DNA from: Mytilus galloprovincialis
Taxonomy: Eukaryota > Mollusca > Bivalvia > Mytilida > Mytilidae
Direction of reading: 5' to 3'
Assembly: GCF_965363235.1 (NCBI RefSeq)
Contig: NC_134840.1
Span: 85,408,916 to 85,472,915, forward strand
Length of the DNA: 64,000 nt
Shown: positions 1-11,165 of the stretch, one piece after another
Position numbering within the stretch: position 1 is the stretch's first letter
Layout of the letters: the number at the start of each line of letters is the position of its first letter
Notes under the pieces: model-generated
Seen by the model: the letters and a program-made list of their open reading frames with translations, nothing else
Told to the model about the DNA's origin: nothing
Databases searched by the model: none
Translations under genes and position numbers: made by a program

Positions 1-745
1 TCAGTTTTTCAACATTCCCGCGCTGTAACAACACAACATAACATCAGACAATTACATTCAGTTTTTCAACATTCCCGCGCTGTATCAACACAACATAACA
101 TCAGACAATGACATTCAGTTTTTCAACATTCCCGCGCTGTAACAACATAACATAACATCAGAATGTGACATGCACTTTTTTTCATTATTCCCGCGCTGTA
201 ACAACACAACATAACATCAGAAAGTGACATTCAGTTTTTCAACATTCCCGCTCTGTAACAACACAGCATAAAATCAGACAATTACATTCAGTTTTTCAAC
301 ATTCCCGCGCTGTAGCAACACAACATAACATCATACAATGACATTCAGTTTTTCAATATTCCCGCGCTGTAACAACACAACATAACATCAGACAATTACA
401 TTCAGTTTTTCAACATTCCCGCGCTGTAACAACACAGCATAAAATCAGACAATGACATTCAGTTTTTCAACATTCCCGCGCTGTAACAACATAACATAAC
501 ATCAGACAGTGGCATTCAGTTTTTCAACATTCCCGCGCTGTAACAACACAGCATAACATCAGACAGTGGCATTCAGTTTTTCAACATTCCCGCGCTGTAA
601 CAACACAACATAACATCAGTCTGTGACATGCAGTATTTCATTATTCCCGCGCTGTAACAACACAACACTACATCAGACAGTGACATTCAGTTTTTCAACA
701 TTCCCGTGCTGTAACAACACATCATAACATCAGACAGTGACATTC
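1..745. repeat. 57-bp tandem satellite, about 13 copies
   Basis: The first units start at 1, 58 and 115, giving a 57-bp period. Each unit carries TTTTTCAACATTCCCGCGCT, then GTAACAACACAACATAACATCAGA. Most units differ by one to four bases. Two units (around 163-190 and 620-650) share a variant with TGACATGCA and a TTATTCCCGCGC core, so variants have spread within the array. The array starts before the window and ends at about 745. No open frame is kept across units. Confidence 0.95.
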
Positions 746-968
746 AGTTTGAAAGGAGACAGGGAAATTGGGATCAAAACTCTAGTCTTACATTTCAAAT
801 AGACAGATCTTATCATAAAGAACATGTGTACTCAGTTTCAAGTTGATTGGATCCCCGGACTTTAACTTAATCAAAATCTACCTTAGTCAAAAACTTTAAC
901 ATGAAGCAGGACAGACAGACGAATTAACTGACGCACAGACCGGTAAACATGCCCATAAGCGGGGCATA
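745..968 (-). repeat. Interspersed repeat, GGGGCATTATG family, reverse copy
   Basis: Read on the minus strand this begins near 968 with a GCCCCGCTTATGGGC hairpin, followed by a run of GTC/CTG-rich sequence and TTTTGACTAAGGTAGATTTT. Forward relatives lie at 49720-49960 and 52155-52620. The family ends abruptly against the 57-bp satellite. Non-coding. Confidence 0.6.
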
Positions 969-1214
969 AAAATATAGAGGAGTCGTGTAATTGCTTATTT
1001 CCGAAAATGAGCATGTAAGCAATTATTGTTCAGTGTTACCTCCAACAATTGGCAAAACCAAATCGTAAAGTCTGCTTTAAATGCCCCGACGTTATTAAGT
1101 GTTTAACAATGCAAACGAAAAGAACAGGGACGTTGGTTCTGTTGGCACTGTTATGCTGAAACGATAGACACAATACAAATATAAAAAAAAACATAAATCA
1201 ACGCACTACAGTCT
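969..1214. other. AT-rich spacer, nothing recognised
   Basis: No long open frame, splice-flanked exon, inverted repeat or similarity to other parts of the window was seen here. Confidence 0.4.
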
Positions 1215-1748
1215 CCTGATTTTACGAAATACAAGTTATCCTCAAACGTGGTAAGTGCTCTCAACTCAAACCTTTATTGGCTAGGATTATTAAAAAGAAG
1301 ATGTGATATGATTGTCAATTAGACAACTCTTTACCAGAAATCGCTGAAACTGAACTTAACAACTATAGGTCACCATACGACCTTCAAACCAGAGAAAAAC
1401 CCATAACGCATTAACAGCTATAAAAGTCGCCGTAAACAATTTTAACAAGAAAACAAGAATATATAACACAGAAAAAACCGACAACCACTGAGTTTAAGGT
1501 TCCTGTCTTGGGACAAGCACATACTTGTGTGGCATGGTTAATCATGTTAGCGGGATCCCAGCCCGCTCATAACCTGGGATAGTGGTGTAACAGTACAACA
1601 TAAGAACTTATTATAAAATTCAGTAAAAAGGCTTAACTCATCAGATGGATATAACAGTTAATAGAAATAGATATAACAAAAAAATCGAGTAGACGTGGCC
1701 AGGTACTTGTATATCCCAACAATAAAAAGTTAAATCACAAAAATACTG
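1215..1748 (+). repeat. Short interspersed mussel repeat, long form
   Basis: It contains AAGAAGATGTGATATGATTG, GACAACTCTTTACCAGA and ACTATAGGTCACCATACG, the core shared by many copies in the window. The downstream part (TTCCTGTCTTGGGACA..., then AAAAGGCTTAACTCATCAGA and GACGTGGCCAGGTACTTGTA) is matched in reverse at 31690-31880 and forward at 62770-62830, so the long form is about 500 bp. No protein is encoded. Confidence 0.6.
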
Positions 1749-2188
1749 AACTTAGAGGAAAATCAATTTTCCCCATAATCACATGGCAAAATCAAATAAC
1801 AAAACGCATCAATAACGAATGGACAAGAACTGTCATATGCCTGACTTGGTACAGGCATGTTCAAATGTAGAAAATGGTGGATTAAACCTGGTTCTATAGC
1901 GATAACCCTCTCACTTTAATGACAGTCTCATCAAATTCCGTTATATTTACATTGATGCGTAAAATAAATAGTCACAATAAATAAAATAGTCAAAATAAGG
2001 GCATCATCGTATAATAACTTTAAAAGGAACAATTTAGCAGAACACAAAAACAACTTCTATCTACGAACTCATTCATTGATTTGAGTGTCTGACGTCAGAA
2101 AATTTTATACGTCACATAAATTTGTCGTTCAATGTGCATACAAACAATTTTAAGATTTACATAGGCATTGTTAGTATACAGGGTTAAA

Positions 2189-3186
2189 AATCAAAAGTAT
2201 GTATCCTACCATAGTCTTAAATCGTTCATCTTGTCAGTTCGTTAGGTATTTGTGTTTGAACTTAACACACGGGGAAACTACGCAGTGACGTCACTATGCT
2301 ACTTCCGGTGTAGAAAAACAGTGCAGAATACGTTTTTTCTGCACTTTTGAATAAAAAAATATTTCTTAGATAAGTTTTCATTGTTGTTCTCAATTATTTC
2401 TAAAAAATGCAAATTTTCTAATGCCCGTTTCAATCCCGACTTCTGAATGTCTAAAAACATTCTAGAACTTCACCAAATCCCACTTCCAGCCTCCATTGCT
2501 TTGTGTACATTCCATTCAGCGTCATCAATCTTGGAGCAGGCAATACAGGTCAAGCAAATCGTATTTTTAGGAATTTTAAAATGACATGCTCCTTATGTCT
2601 TTCTTGATTTTCCCGTGAAAAAAAGCCCAACCAAAATGAGAGGAAAACTTCATGAAAAAACGATGTCTATGCCATAATTTTGTACAGGAATATAGAGTAG
2701 GTTAATAAAAAACAATTTACATTTATTTTTCATGGATTTTTTTTTATATTCATTTAAAAAGATCGATATTCTGACCATCATGACTGTAGGTAAATATTCA
2801 TACAAAATTCCATTTATGTCGAAAGGGATGGCAAAAAATGAGGTTTCCTGTTGAATAAAACCCAAAATTATTGCAAACTATTTTAAAGCAATATCCTACA
2901 AAGAAATAACGTAATTGCTGTAGACTGAAAAATTCCCTAATTGACAGTAGAGTAATTTGATTGGGTAGAACGAATTGACATCACGTGATTTTGACGCCAT
3001 TGAAATTTGATTGAAAACAAACAAGGTCAGAGGGTTCAGTATGGGGACAGCATCGTACATTGAGTTACTAAGAAACAATTGAGAGTTACCAAGCTTGACA
3101 ATGCATGGTAATGAAAAATGAAAGATAAGTCTACAGAAAAAAATAAGAAAAAAATAGCCTTAGGATAACGACTTATCAACACACCT
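2189..3186. other. 1-kb segment present only in unit A
   Basis: Unit B reads straight across this point. The two borders share the short homology TAAAA, which fits deletion from B by microhomology better than insertion into A. No terminal inverted repeats were seen. It contains a TGACGTCA palindrome near 2286; a second lies just outside at about 2090 in shared sequence. No convincing gene. Confidence 0.6.
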
Positions 3187-3335
3187 GGATAAAACTAAAT
3201 TTCAGAAATAAACCGAGATTTAAACTAGTCCAAAAGTTATATATAGAATTTATAAGAATCCACAAGTAGTTAATTCCACTTCGTGATTGAATGATTTTGA
3301 CGTTTGTGGTTCAACGTATATTATAATTCATATTA

Positions 3336-3952
3336 ACGTAACGGTACCCAAATTGCACCTATTTAGCAAAACTAGCAGCGAAAATATTGGCAAGATTTCC
3401 TAGAAACTAAACAATTTGTATTTTTATGATTTGATACTAAGCACATCTTTCAACATAGGTAAAACTATTTAGATATGCACAAAACTTTCACAGTATTTAT
3501 CAACAGATGAAGTGTTTACTGAAAAAGCAAAATGTACTGAAACGTCGCCATGCGACGTCATCAAAACGTCATCTTTTTAAAATGAGCAAATACAATATGT
3601 TACAAGTATCCATTTAAAAAAAAAATGAAGAGTAAGCATGGACTTATATCCAATAGTTCAAAATATTTGAAGAAATTAAACAAAAGCTCTGTTATTAGAC
3701 TTTTGACGATGTGAATTTAAGCATGGATGCAATTTGGGTACTCCTCATTTCAGAATCATTGATGGTTTGGAGGTCAGTTTAGACCAATTTTTCTATGATT
3801 CCATATGGAATAAAAATCAAATTGGTGTACCTTTATAATAAAGAAGGATACGGCTACAAAATAAACACAGAATGGACATTTTTGTCTTTATCATAAAAAA
3901 AAACGTACATGAAAAAACTTTCAAAATAGGTGCAATTTGGGTACCGTCACGT
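3336..3952. mobile_element. 617-bp MITE with 28-bp terminal inverted repeats
   Basis: The left end reads ACGTAACGGTACCCAAATTG and the right end is its reverse complement with one mismatch (A/G at the fifth base), over about 28 bp. Unit B gives the empty site (CATATTAGAAAT). The filled site has TA on both sides (3334-3335 and 3953-3954); TTA is also possible. A TA duplication suggests mobilisation by a Tc1/mariner-type or similar transposase. No transposase frame inside. Confidence 0.85.
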
Positions 3953-4546
3953 TAGAAATATATCATAATGACATATAATAGAACAATATCATACTGACGG
4001 GATCTTTTAAAGTACAGTTTCACGTTATAAGAACAAAAGAAATACAAAAAGCCGCCGATACAAAACAAAACACCAAAAAATGAAAGCCAATACAAACACA
4101 TTGAAGAGATGTATAAGTACCGAGCCACGTCAAACGGATATCACATAAAACCATTCAACAGTAAAAGTAATGTTAATAATAGAACAAAGACAAATGGAAG
4201 AACTATAAAACACGTTGTTAAGATGATAAACATCATCAGTACGCAGGAAAAAAAGACAGTTCACGACACTAATAAGAAAGAGAATGGAAATGGGGAAGGT
4301 ATCAAAGAGACAACGACCCAACTCAAGAGTAGATCACATCCATCTGAGAGTACTCCCAGTTATTGACAGCCAGTTCATAACCACTACCAACTGAGACTAA
4401 ATTATCAATCAGCACACATCCAACATCCAATGGATTTAAACGTGATCTTTTGGTAGAACTGTGTTAGTCAACTTATCCACATGCATATTACAAGGGTGTG
4501 ATAATGAGATCTAAAACTACTTTAACCAGTCACTATATCCATACTT

Positions 4547-5980
4547 AACTTAGAGGAAAATCAATTTCCCCCATAATCACATGGCAAAATCAAATAACAA
4601 AACGCATCAATAACGAATGGACAAGAACTGTCATATGCCTGACATGGTACAGGCATGTTCAAATGTAGAAAATGGTGGATTAATTGTTATCAAAGGTACC
4701 AGGATTATAATTTAGTACGCCAGACGCGCGTTTCGTCTACATAAGACTCATCAGTGACGCTCATATCAAAATATTTATAAAGCCAAACAAGTACGAAGTT
4801 GAAGAGCATTGAGGATCCAAAATTCCAAAAAGTTGTGCCAAATACGGATAAGGTAATCTATTCCTGGGATAAGAAAATCCTTAGTTTTTCGAAAATTCAA
4901 AGTTTTATATTCAGGAAATTTATAAAAATGACCACATAATGAAACCTGGTTCTATAGCGATAACCCTCTCACTTTAATGACAGTCTCATCAAATTCCGTT
5001 ATATTTACATTGATGCGTAAAATAAATAGTCACAATAAATAAAATAGTCAAAATAAGGGCATCATCGTATAATAATTTTAAAAGGAACAATTTAACAGAA
5101 CACAAAAACAACTTCTATCTACGAACTCATTCATTGATTTGAGTGTCTGACGTCAGAAAATTTTATACGTCACATAAATTTGTCGTTCAATGTGCATACA
5201 AACAATTTTAAGATTTACATAGGCATTGTTAGCATACAGGGTTAAAAAACTAAATTTCAGAAATAGACCGAGATTTAAACTAGTCCAAAAGTTATATATA
5301 GAATTTATAAGAATCCACAAGTAGTTAACTCCACTTCGTGATTGAATGATTTTGACGTTTGTGGTTCAACGTATATTATAATTCATATTAGAAATATATC
5401 ATAATGACATATAATAGAACAATATCATACTGACGGGATCTTTTAAAGTACAGTTTCACGTTATAAGAACAAAAGAAATACAAAAAGTCGCCGATACAAA
5501 ACAAAACACCAAAAAATGAAAGCCAATACAAACACATTGAAGAGATGTATAAGTACCGAGCCACGTCAAACGGATATCACATAAAACCATTCAACAGTAA
5601 AAGTAATGTTAATAATAGAACAAAGACAAATGGAAGAACTATAAAACACGTTGTTAAGATGATAAACATCATCAGTACGCAGGAAAAAAAGACAGTTCAC
5701 GACACTAATAAGAATGAGAATGGAAATGGGGAATGTATCAAAGAGACAACGACCCAACTCAAGAGTAGATCACATCCATCTGAGAGTACTCGCAGTTATT
5801 GACAGCCAGTTCATAACCACTACCAACTGAGACTAAATTATCAATCAGTACACATCCAACATCCAATGGATTTAAACGTGATCTTTTGGTAGAACTGCGT
5901 TAGTCAACTTATCCACATGCATATTATAAGGGTGTGATAATGAGATCTAAAACTACTTTAATCAGTCACTATATTCATAT
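4547..5980. repeat. Tandem segmental duplication, unit B
   Basis: This is the second copy of the block starting at 1749. It lacks the 1-kb segment and the 617-bp MITE of unit A and carries its own insertion at about 4683-4940. Matching 85-codon open frames at 4109-4366 and 5545-5802 are part of the duplicated repeat and are not accepted as genes. Confidence 0.85.
4683..4942. mobile_element. GGTACC-type element, truncated
   Basis: The end reads TTATCAAAGGTACCAGGATT, followed by ACGCGCGTTTCGTCTACATA and GACTCATCAGTGACGCTC. Unit A shows the site without it (GTGGATTAAACCTGG). A full-length reverse copy lies at 36703-37075. This copy stops at GACCACATAAT and lacks the other third of the element. 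Non-coding. Confidence 0.75.
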
Positions 5981-5984
5981 GTAT

Positions 5985-6130
5985 ATAAAAATAAGAAGAT
6001 GTGGTATTGTTAACAACGAGACAATTCTCCACCAGAGGCCAAATGAGATATAAGTTTACAAATATAGGTCAATGTACGGCCTTCAACATTGGGCACAAGC
6101 ATACCGCATATGTATACACCCACCAAATTA
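5985..6130 (+). repeat. Short interspersed mussel repeat
   Basis: It carries AAGAAGATGTGGTATTGTTA, GAGACAATTCTCCACCAGAG and the AATATAGGTCAATGTACGGC core. It lies directly after duplication unit B. Confidence 0.7.
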
Positions 6131-6269
6131 TGTATGAACCTCTTCAAAAAAAATGTTTTATTTGATATCTGTATGTTTTTCTTATTTAGGAAATTTGGCA
6201 TTGATGGTTTTCTTTGATAGTTTGTGACTAATCAATTTATTCAGTTTATCAACTTTGTCTTCCGTTTTT

Positions 6270-8440
6270 AGCTCACCTGGCCCGAAGGGCCAATGAGCTT
6301 TTCCCATCACTTGGCGTCCGTCGTCTGTCGTCGTCCGTCGTTAACTTTTACAAAAATCTTCTCCTCTGAAACTACTGGGCCAAATAGAATCAAACTTGGC
6401 CACAATCATCATTAGGGTATCTAGTTTTAAAATTGTGTTCGGTGAACCCGCCAACCAACCAAGATGGCCGCCATGGCTAAAAATAGAACATAGGGGTAAA
6501 ATGCAGTTTTTGGCTTATAACTCAAAAACCGAAGCATTTCGAGCAAATCTGACATGGGGTAAAATTGTTTATTAGGTCAAGATCTATCTGCCCTGAAATT
6601 TTCAGATGGATTGGACAACTGGTTGTTAGGTTGCTGCCCCTGAATTGGTAATTTTAAGGAAATTTTGCTGTTTTTGGTTATTATCTTGAATATTATTAAT
6701 GATAGAGATAAACTGTAAACAGCAAAAATGTTCAGCAAAGTAAGATTTACAAATAAGTTAACAGGACCAAAATGGTCAGTTGGCCCCTTTAGGAGTTATT
6801 GCCCTTTATAGTCAATTTTTAACCATTTTTCGTAAATCTTAGTTATTCTTTACAAAAATCTTCTTCTCTGAAACTACTGGGCCAAATAAAATCAAACTTG
6901 GCCACAATCATCATTGGGGTATCTTGTTTAAAAATTGTGTCCGGTGTCCCGGCCAACCAACCAAGATGGCCGCCATGGCTAAAAATAGAACATAGGGGTA
7001 AAATGCAGTTTTTTGCTTATAACTCAAAAACCAAACATTTAGAGCAAATCTGATAGGGGTTGATATTGTTTATCAGGTCAAGATCTATCTGATCTAAAAT
7101 TTTCAGATGAATTGAACAACTGGTTGTTAGGTTGCTGCCCCTGAATTGTTAATTTTAAGGAAATTTTGCCGTTTTTATACGCCCGTCGTCTTTTAGACGG
7201 GACGTATTATGGTATACCGTTGTCCGTCCGTCCGTCCGTCGTCCACACTTCGGACAATAACTCAAAAACGCTTTCACCAATTTCCATGAAACTTAAGTGA
7301 ATTGTTTATATCTATTGACGTAAGCTCCCTTTCGTTTTTTTTTAATTTCAGATTTTAAGTTTTGGATTTATGGGGCTTTATTCATAAAAAAGGGGGGATT
7401 TTCAACACTTCGGACAATAACTCAAAAAGGCTTTCACCAATGTCCATGAAACTTTGGTGAATTGTTTATATCTATTGATGTAAGCTCCCTTTTAATTTTT
7501 ATAAATTTCAGATTTCAAGTTTTGGATTTATGGGGCTTTATTCATAAAAAAAGCGGGATTTTCAACACTTCGGACAATAACTCAAAAAGGCTTTCACCAA
7601 TGTCCATGAAACTTTGGTGAATTGTTTATATCTATTGATGTAAGCTCCCTTTCAATTTTTATAAATTTCAGATTTTAAGTTTTGGATTTATAGGGCTTTA
7701 TTCATAAAAAAAGGGGGATTTTCAACACTTCGGACAATAACTCAAAAAGGCTTTCACCAATGTCCATGAAACTTTGGTGAATTGTTTATATCTATTGATG
7801 TAAGCTCCCTTTCAATTTTTATAAATTTCAGATTTTAAGTTTTGGATTTATGGGGCTTTAATCATAAAAAAAAAAGGGGGACTTTCAACACTTCGGACAA
7901 TAACTCAAAAAGGCTTTCACCAATGTCCATGAAACTGTGGTGAATTGTTTATATCTATTGATGTAAGCTCCCTTTCAATTTTTATAAATTTCAGATTTTA
8001 CATTTCCGTGTTATGAATTTTTATGCTTAAAAAAGGGGGGATTTTCCAATTTTGGGACAATAACTAACACTTTCACAAAATTTTATGCAACTTTAATAAA
8101 TTGTTTATATCTATTGACATAAGCTCCCTTTCCATTTTTATAAATTTTAGATTTTACGTTTTCTTAAGTAATGAATTTTTATACTTTAAAAAGGGGGATT
8201 TTATGAAACTTTGGTGAATATATTAATGTAACATCCCTTTTGATTTGTATATATATTTCTAGTTGATCATATAAATTCATTTAAAGCATAAAAGACAAGT
8301 TAAAAGAGCAACGGGCGTATCATGCGCTAAAGCGCAGCCCTTTATTTGTCATTATCTTGAATATTATTATAGATAGAGATAAACTGGAAACAGCAATAAT
8401 TTACAGCAAAGTAAGACCTAAAAATAAGTTGACATGAAGA
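6270..8440 (+). mobile_element. Helentron-like element, family 1, 3' truncated
   Basis: It starts AGCTCACCTGGCCCGAAGGG, where TGGCCC-GAA-GGGCCA forms a 5' hairpin. It contains two diverged tandem blocks, each with TCTTCTCTGAAACTACTGGG and CCAAGATGGCCGCCATGG. The second block is interrupted at about 7176 by a family 2 element, and family 1 resumes at 8347 (ATTATCTTGAATATTATTAT). It ends near 8440 without the 3' hairpin seen in the full copy at 55295-56572. No protein frame; probably non-autonomous. Confidence 0.75.
7176..8346 (+). mobile_element. Helentron-like element, family 2, with 160-bp internal repeats
   Basis: The 5' end is TATACGCCCGTCGTC. Near the 3' end is the inverted match ACGGGCGTATCA, then the hairpin TGCGCT-AA-AGCGCA, then GCCCTTTATTT. 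The interior has tandem units starting CACTTCGGACAATAACTCAA at 7246, 7406, 7566, 7726 and 7888, with a degenerate sixth near 8048, so the period is 160 bp. It splits family 1 sequence in a T-run with no obvious target duplication. This matches Helitron2/Helentron-derived elements, and the 160-bp repeats recall the pearl elements described in bivalves (from memory). Confidence 0.75.
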
Positions 8441-9783
8441 TAGAGTAAACATTATACTTTCATTTTAGCCCTGTCGTAGAGTTTTCCCACGGTGCAGTTT
8501 TTTTTTGTAAAATTGTGTAAAAGTGAGATTTTCTGATTTTCTTCTTTTTCATTTTCAAACACGAGAACGCTTATAATAAATTCCCAAATGAAGATATCAT
8601 AAACAAATTTGGTATCATATGAAAGAGTGATGTATCAGCTTTTATTTGACATCAAACTTTAATATCATATGAACATATAAATTGAGTGAATTGGACGATT
8701 TTCAAATGTATGTAACATTTTTGTCAATCTTACCGTTTATCAAAGTCTATTACATTTTATATATATATATCACCAATAGTAAATTTTCACAAAATATAGC
8801 GGAACAACCAATACTTAAGAAGTTTTGATATATAAAAGTTTGATAGAACATAAAAATCAATTTTTACGAGCATTTTTATAAATATATATCTTTATTTGCA
8901 AAACATACAAAAACCAATTTTGGTTGTGACAAATACATATAAAACTCATCACATAGCAGTATTACTACTCAATTTTCACCTCAATGATTCATGTAACGTT
9001 CCCCTTTCCTATTTACCCCTATCATATGAAATGCAATAATATGCATTTTCTTAAAATTTATAATAAGGAATGTATATTTGTATCAATAGTTGTGTCGATG
9101 TGCTTGAATAAGTACAGCACGGGGGGGTCTCAACACGGGATTTTGGGTACAGGTGTGCAGCTGGGATTTTAAAAACACCCCCCATTCATATATTGAATAA
9201 TTGTGAAATCCCTACCTATACATATATTTCACAGCGAAATCATAACCCATTCATATATTTATCAGCTCAAATAGTACCTATATGCATATACAATCTTATT
9301 TTACATCAAAAACACTTTTCAATTATACAATACACTTTAATTTATATGAAACATTGAACTTTTCAAACAATAACAAGTAAAAACACTGTTTTGAAGGTGC
9401 AATAGCACAAACAATATGACTTCACAGCTGGTTATAATTATGAGCCAAAAACACGCAGTTTTGAGGAAATAAACCTGTATTTAATGCATTTTTTTTGCTC
9501 TATGGTGAGGCAAGTATTTATAATTGAAATTTCTAATAGCAGCATTTTTTATTTAGATTTTGCTGTAAATATATTAATGCAACAACAGATGCCATAAACA
9601 AACAGAAAAATTGCATCATGATATCTGGCAAAGCTTATTTTCATATACATTTGTTTCATGGAATAAAATCTAGTAAGAAATTTTTGCTGCACAGTACTTA
9701 TTTTATTAAGGCTGCACAGTACTTATTTTATTAAGGAAAAACATTTATTTATTTATCTAAAAACAACTGCAAATCCAATGCAG
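8441..9783. other. AT-rich intergenic stretch
   Basis: No gene was found. Small features: a G-run followed by TCTCAACACGGGATTTTGGG (about 9122-9145), repeated short CCCATTCATATATT-type blocks (9180-9260) that resemble 19380-19450, and a 26-bp direct duplication of GCTGCACAGTACTTATTTTA at about 9686-9735. Confidence 0.4.
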
Positions 9784-9856
9784 ATTTCAATCTGGTGTAT
9801 TAATTCTTTCTGCAGAAGAATTATCTGTTATTGAGCAATCAGTTGAAAAGTTAAGC
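9784..9856 (+). pseudogene. Inverted fragment of the transposase-like gene's last exon
   Basis: On the plus strand these bases read TTTCAATCTGGTGTATTAAT..., encoding FQSGVLILSAEELSVIEQSV. The same sequence lies in the opposite orientation inside the last exon at about 10227-10297. About 70 bp match without an obvious difference, then similarity stops. It lies roughly 200 bp beyond the gene's stop codon. Confidence 0.85.
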
Positions 9857-9902
9857 AAATTCTGCACAATTTTTTGAAAAATTTAATTTAACAAACAGTA
9901 AT

Positions 9903-10013
9903 AGAAGTTCCGTGTTGAAGGCCGTACTTTGACCTATAACTGTTAACTTTTTATACATTGTGACTTGCATGGAGAGTTGTCTCATTGACACTCATACCAC
10001 ATCTTCTTATTTA
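9903..10013 (-). repeat. Short interspersed mussel repeat, reverse copy
   Basis: The reverse complement of the common core is visible: GTGTTGAAGGCCGTACTTTG and GAGAGTTGTCTCATTGACAC, ending ACCACATCTTCTTATTTATA. It lies next to the stop codon of the transposase-like gene. Confidence 0.7.
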
Positions 10014-10046
10014 TAAGTAATAGAAAACTCTTTGGTGGTTTTGCAC

Positions 10047-10638
10047 CTATGTAATGTAGTGGATTTGCTTCCGTATCCTTGAACTTCGGCGATTGTCCGA
10101 TTCAGAATGTGACGGGATAACAACTTCAGCAAATCTCCCGTCAAAGTCCTGAAATGCATGTTGATGTGAAACTGATCTCTTCTGTCCTGTAGCTCTACCT
10201 TCTTTTGTTTTACCATGGTTTGTGTTCATTAACTTTTCGACTGATTGCTCAATAACAGATAATTCTTCTGCAGAAAGAATTAATACACCAGATTGAAATG
10301 TTAAATTGACATGGAATTTGATATCAGAGGCTGTTATTGAGACTATTTCAAATATGTTAATCTTGTACGTGTCTTCATTTATCCTCTCGTACTTTGAAAA
10401 TGTAATTTGTAAGTCGTTTAAAAAGTCTGCCGAAAAAGAAACCGTATCTTTATAGTCCAACTGCCTTTTGTTTTTAGCTACAATTGTTCTTTGCATCCTT
10501 TGGATGCGTCCAATTTGAAAAGTCTTTGCTGTCCTATCAACATAGGCGAAGTCCTCAAAAAGATTAATGCCGTTGTCTGTTCCTAATTGTGCCGATTTGG
10601 CCATATTTGGTAAGGCAGCCTGTCGTACACGCACTAAC
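10047..10638 (-). CDS. Last exon of the transposase-like gene
   Basis: The exon begins after TTTGTTACAG (intron end) with the last base of an Arg codon, continuing LVRVRQAALPN, and ends at TAG 10047-10049. It encodes about 197 residues. The central part (FEDFAYVDRTAKTFQIGRIQ...) is a beta-rich region of about 110 residues that could be a BAH-like or similar fold, but I see no diagnostic motif. The C-terminus is basic (RRSSRIRKQ), which would suit a nuclear protein. No stop or frameshift occurs within this exon. Confidence 0.75.
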
Positions 10639-10851
10639 CTGTAACAAATATAAATCGTCAATTTTCGAAATTAAATCCATTTTTGGAGGCTTTTTTTAAG
10701 TTTCAAATGCACTTCAAATTTGCCTAAATTAAATGTTTCATAAATATTTAAAAAACTAGTTTTCCTATGCATGTAGGAATTCATACGCATGATGCCATGA
10801 AAGAGGGTTTATACATAAAAAATACTCTGGGTTTATACATAAAAAACATTG

Positions 10852-11050
10852 GCCTTCTTTTACTTTAGGGATCCCAACCCATAAAGAACTCTACAAAACT
10901 ATTCTTAACCTCAAACCTCAAACCTTGCCCTAACCCATACTTAAACCTAACACTAGCCCTAACCCTAACCTAAAACATCCCCTAACCTAACCATAACCAC
11001 GAATGCTCCTTAACTCTAAAGTATAGGGACCCTTAAAGTAAAAGAAGGCC
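10852..11050. mobile_element. 199-bp MITE with 8-bp target duplication and telomere-like interior
   Basis: The ends are GGCCTTCTTTTACTTTA and its exact reverse complement; the similarity continues as GGGATCCC against GGGTCCC. The flanks are AAAACATT on both sides (10844-10851 and 11051-11058), an 8-bp target duplication as made by hAT-type transposases. The interior is rich in CCTAACCCTAA-like repeats. It sits in the last intron of the transposase-like gene. Confidence 0.9.
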
Positions 11051-11061
11051 AAAACATTAGA

Positions 11062-11165
11062 TATGCTATGTTGCCAATGACCAAATGAGACACCTCTCCG
11101 TCCAAGACCCAAGTTATTTAATGTATGCAATTATAGGTCAGAGCATGACCTTCAATGTTTCGGTT
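11062..11165 (+). repeat. Short interspersed mussel repeat, diverged
   Basis: TGCTATGTTGCCAATGACCA, CACCTCTCCGTCCAAGACCC and TTATAGGTCAGAGCATGACC match the common core at reduced identity. It follows the MITE target duplication directly, in the same intron. Confidence 0.55.

Larger units (their letters stand above)
1749..4546. repeat. Tandem segmental duplication, unit A
   Basis: This unit starts at AACTTAGAGGAAAATCAATT and is followed directly by unit B, which starts with the same bases. Aligned parts are nearly identical (1749-2188 with 4547-5247; 3187-4540 with 5248-5980). Unit A is longer because it holds a 1-kb segment (2189-3186) and an inverted-repeat element (3336-3952) absent from B. 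B holds a 0.26-kb insertion absent from A. The unit includes a common mussel repeat: GGAATGTATCAAAGAGACAA-type sequence near 4290 recurs around 62870. Confidence 0.85.

Noticed and set aside
1..745. CRISPR array
   Set aside because: The repeats are contiguous 57-bp units without unique spacers, in eukaryotic DNA.
2080..2300. TGACGTCA palindromes as CREB-type regulatory sites
   Set aside because: Two matches to an 8-bp palindrome without a nearby gene start are not enough to call a regulatory element.
4109..5802. Two 85-codon frames (4109-4366 and 5545-5802), nearly identical
   Set aside because: They lie in the tandem duplication and in an interspersed repeat also found near 62870. Similarity is explained by DNA duplication; no splice or start context supports a gene.
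10900..11000. A real interstitial telomere (fusion point)
   Set aside because: The CCCTAA-like repeats are enclosed by terminal inverted repeats and an 8-bp target duplication, so they belong to a MITE.
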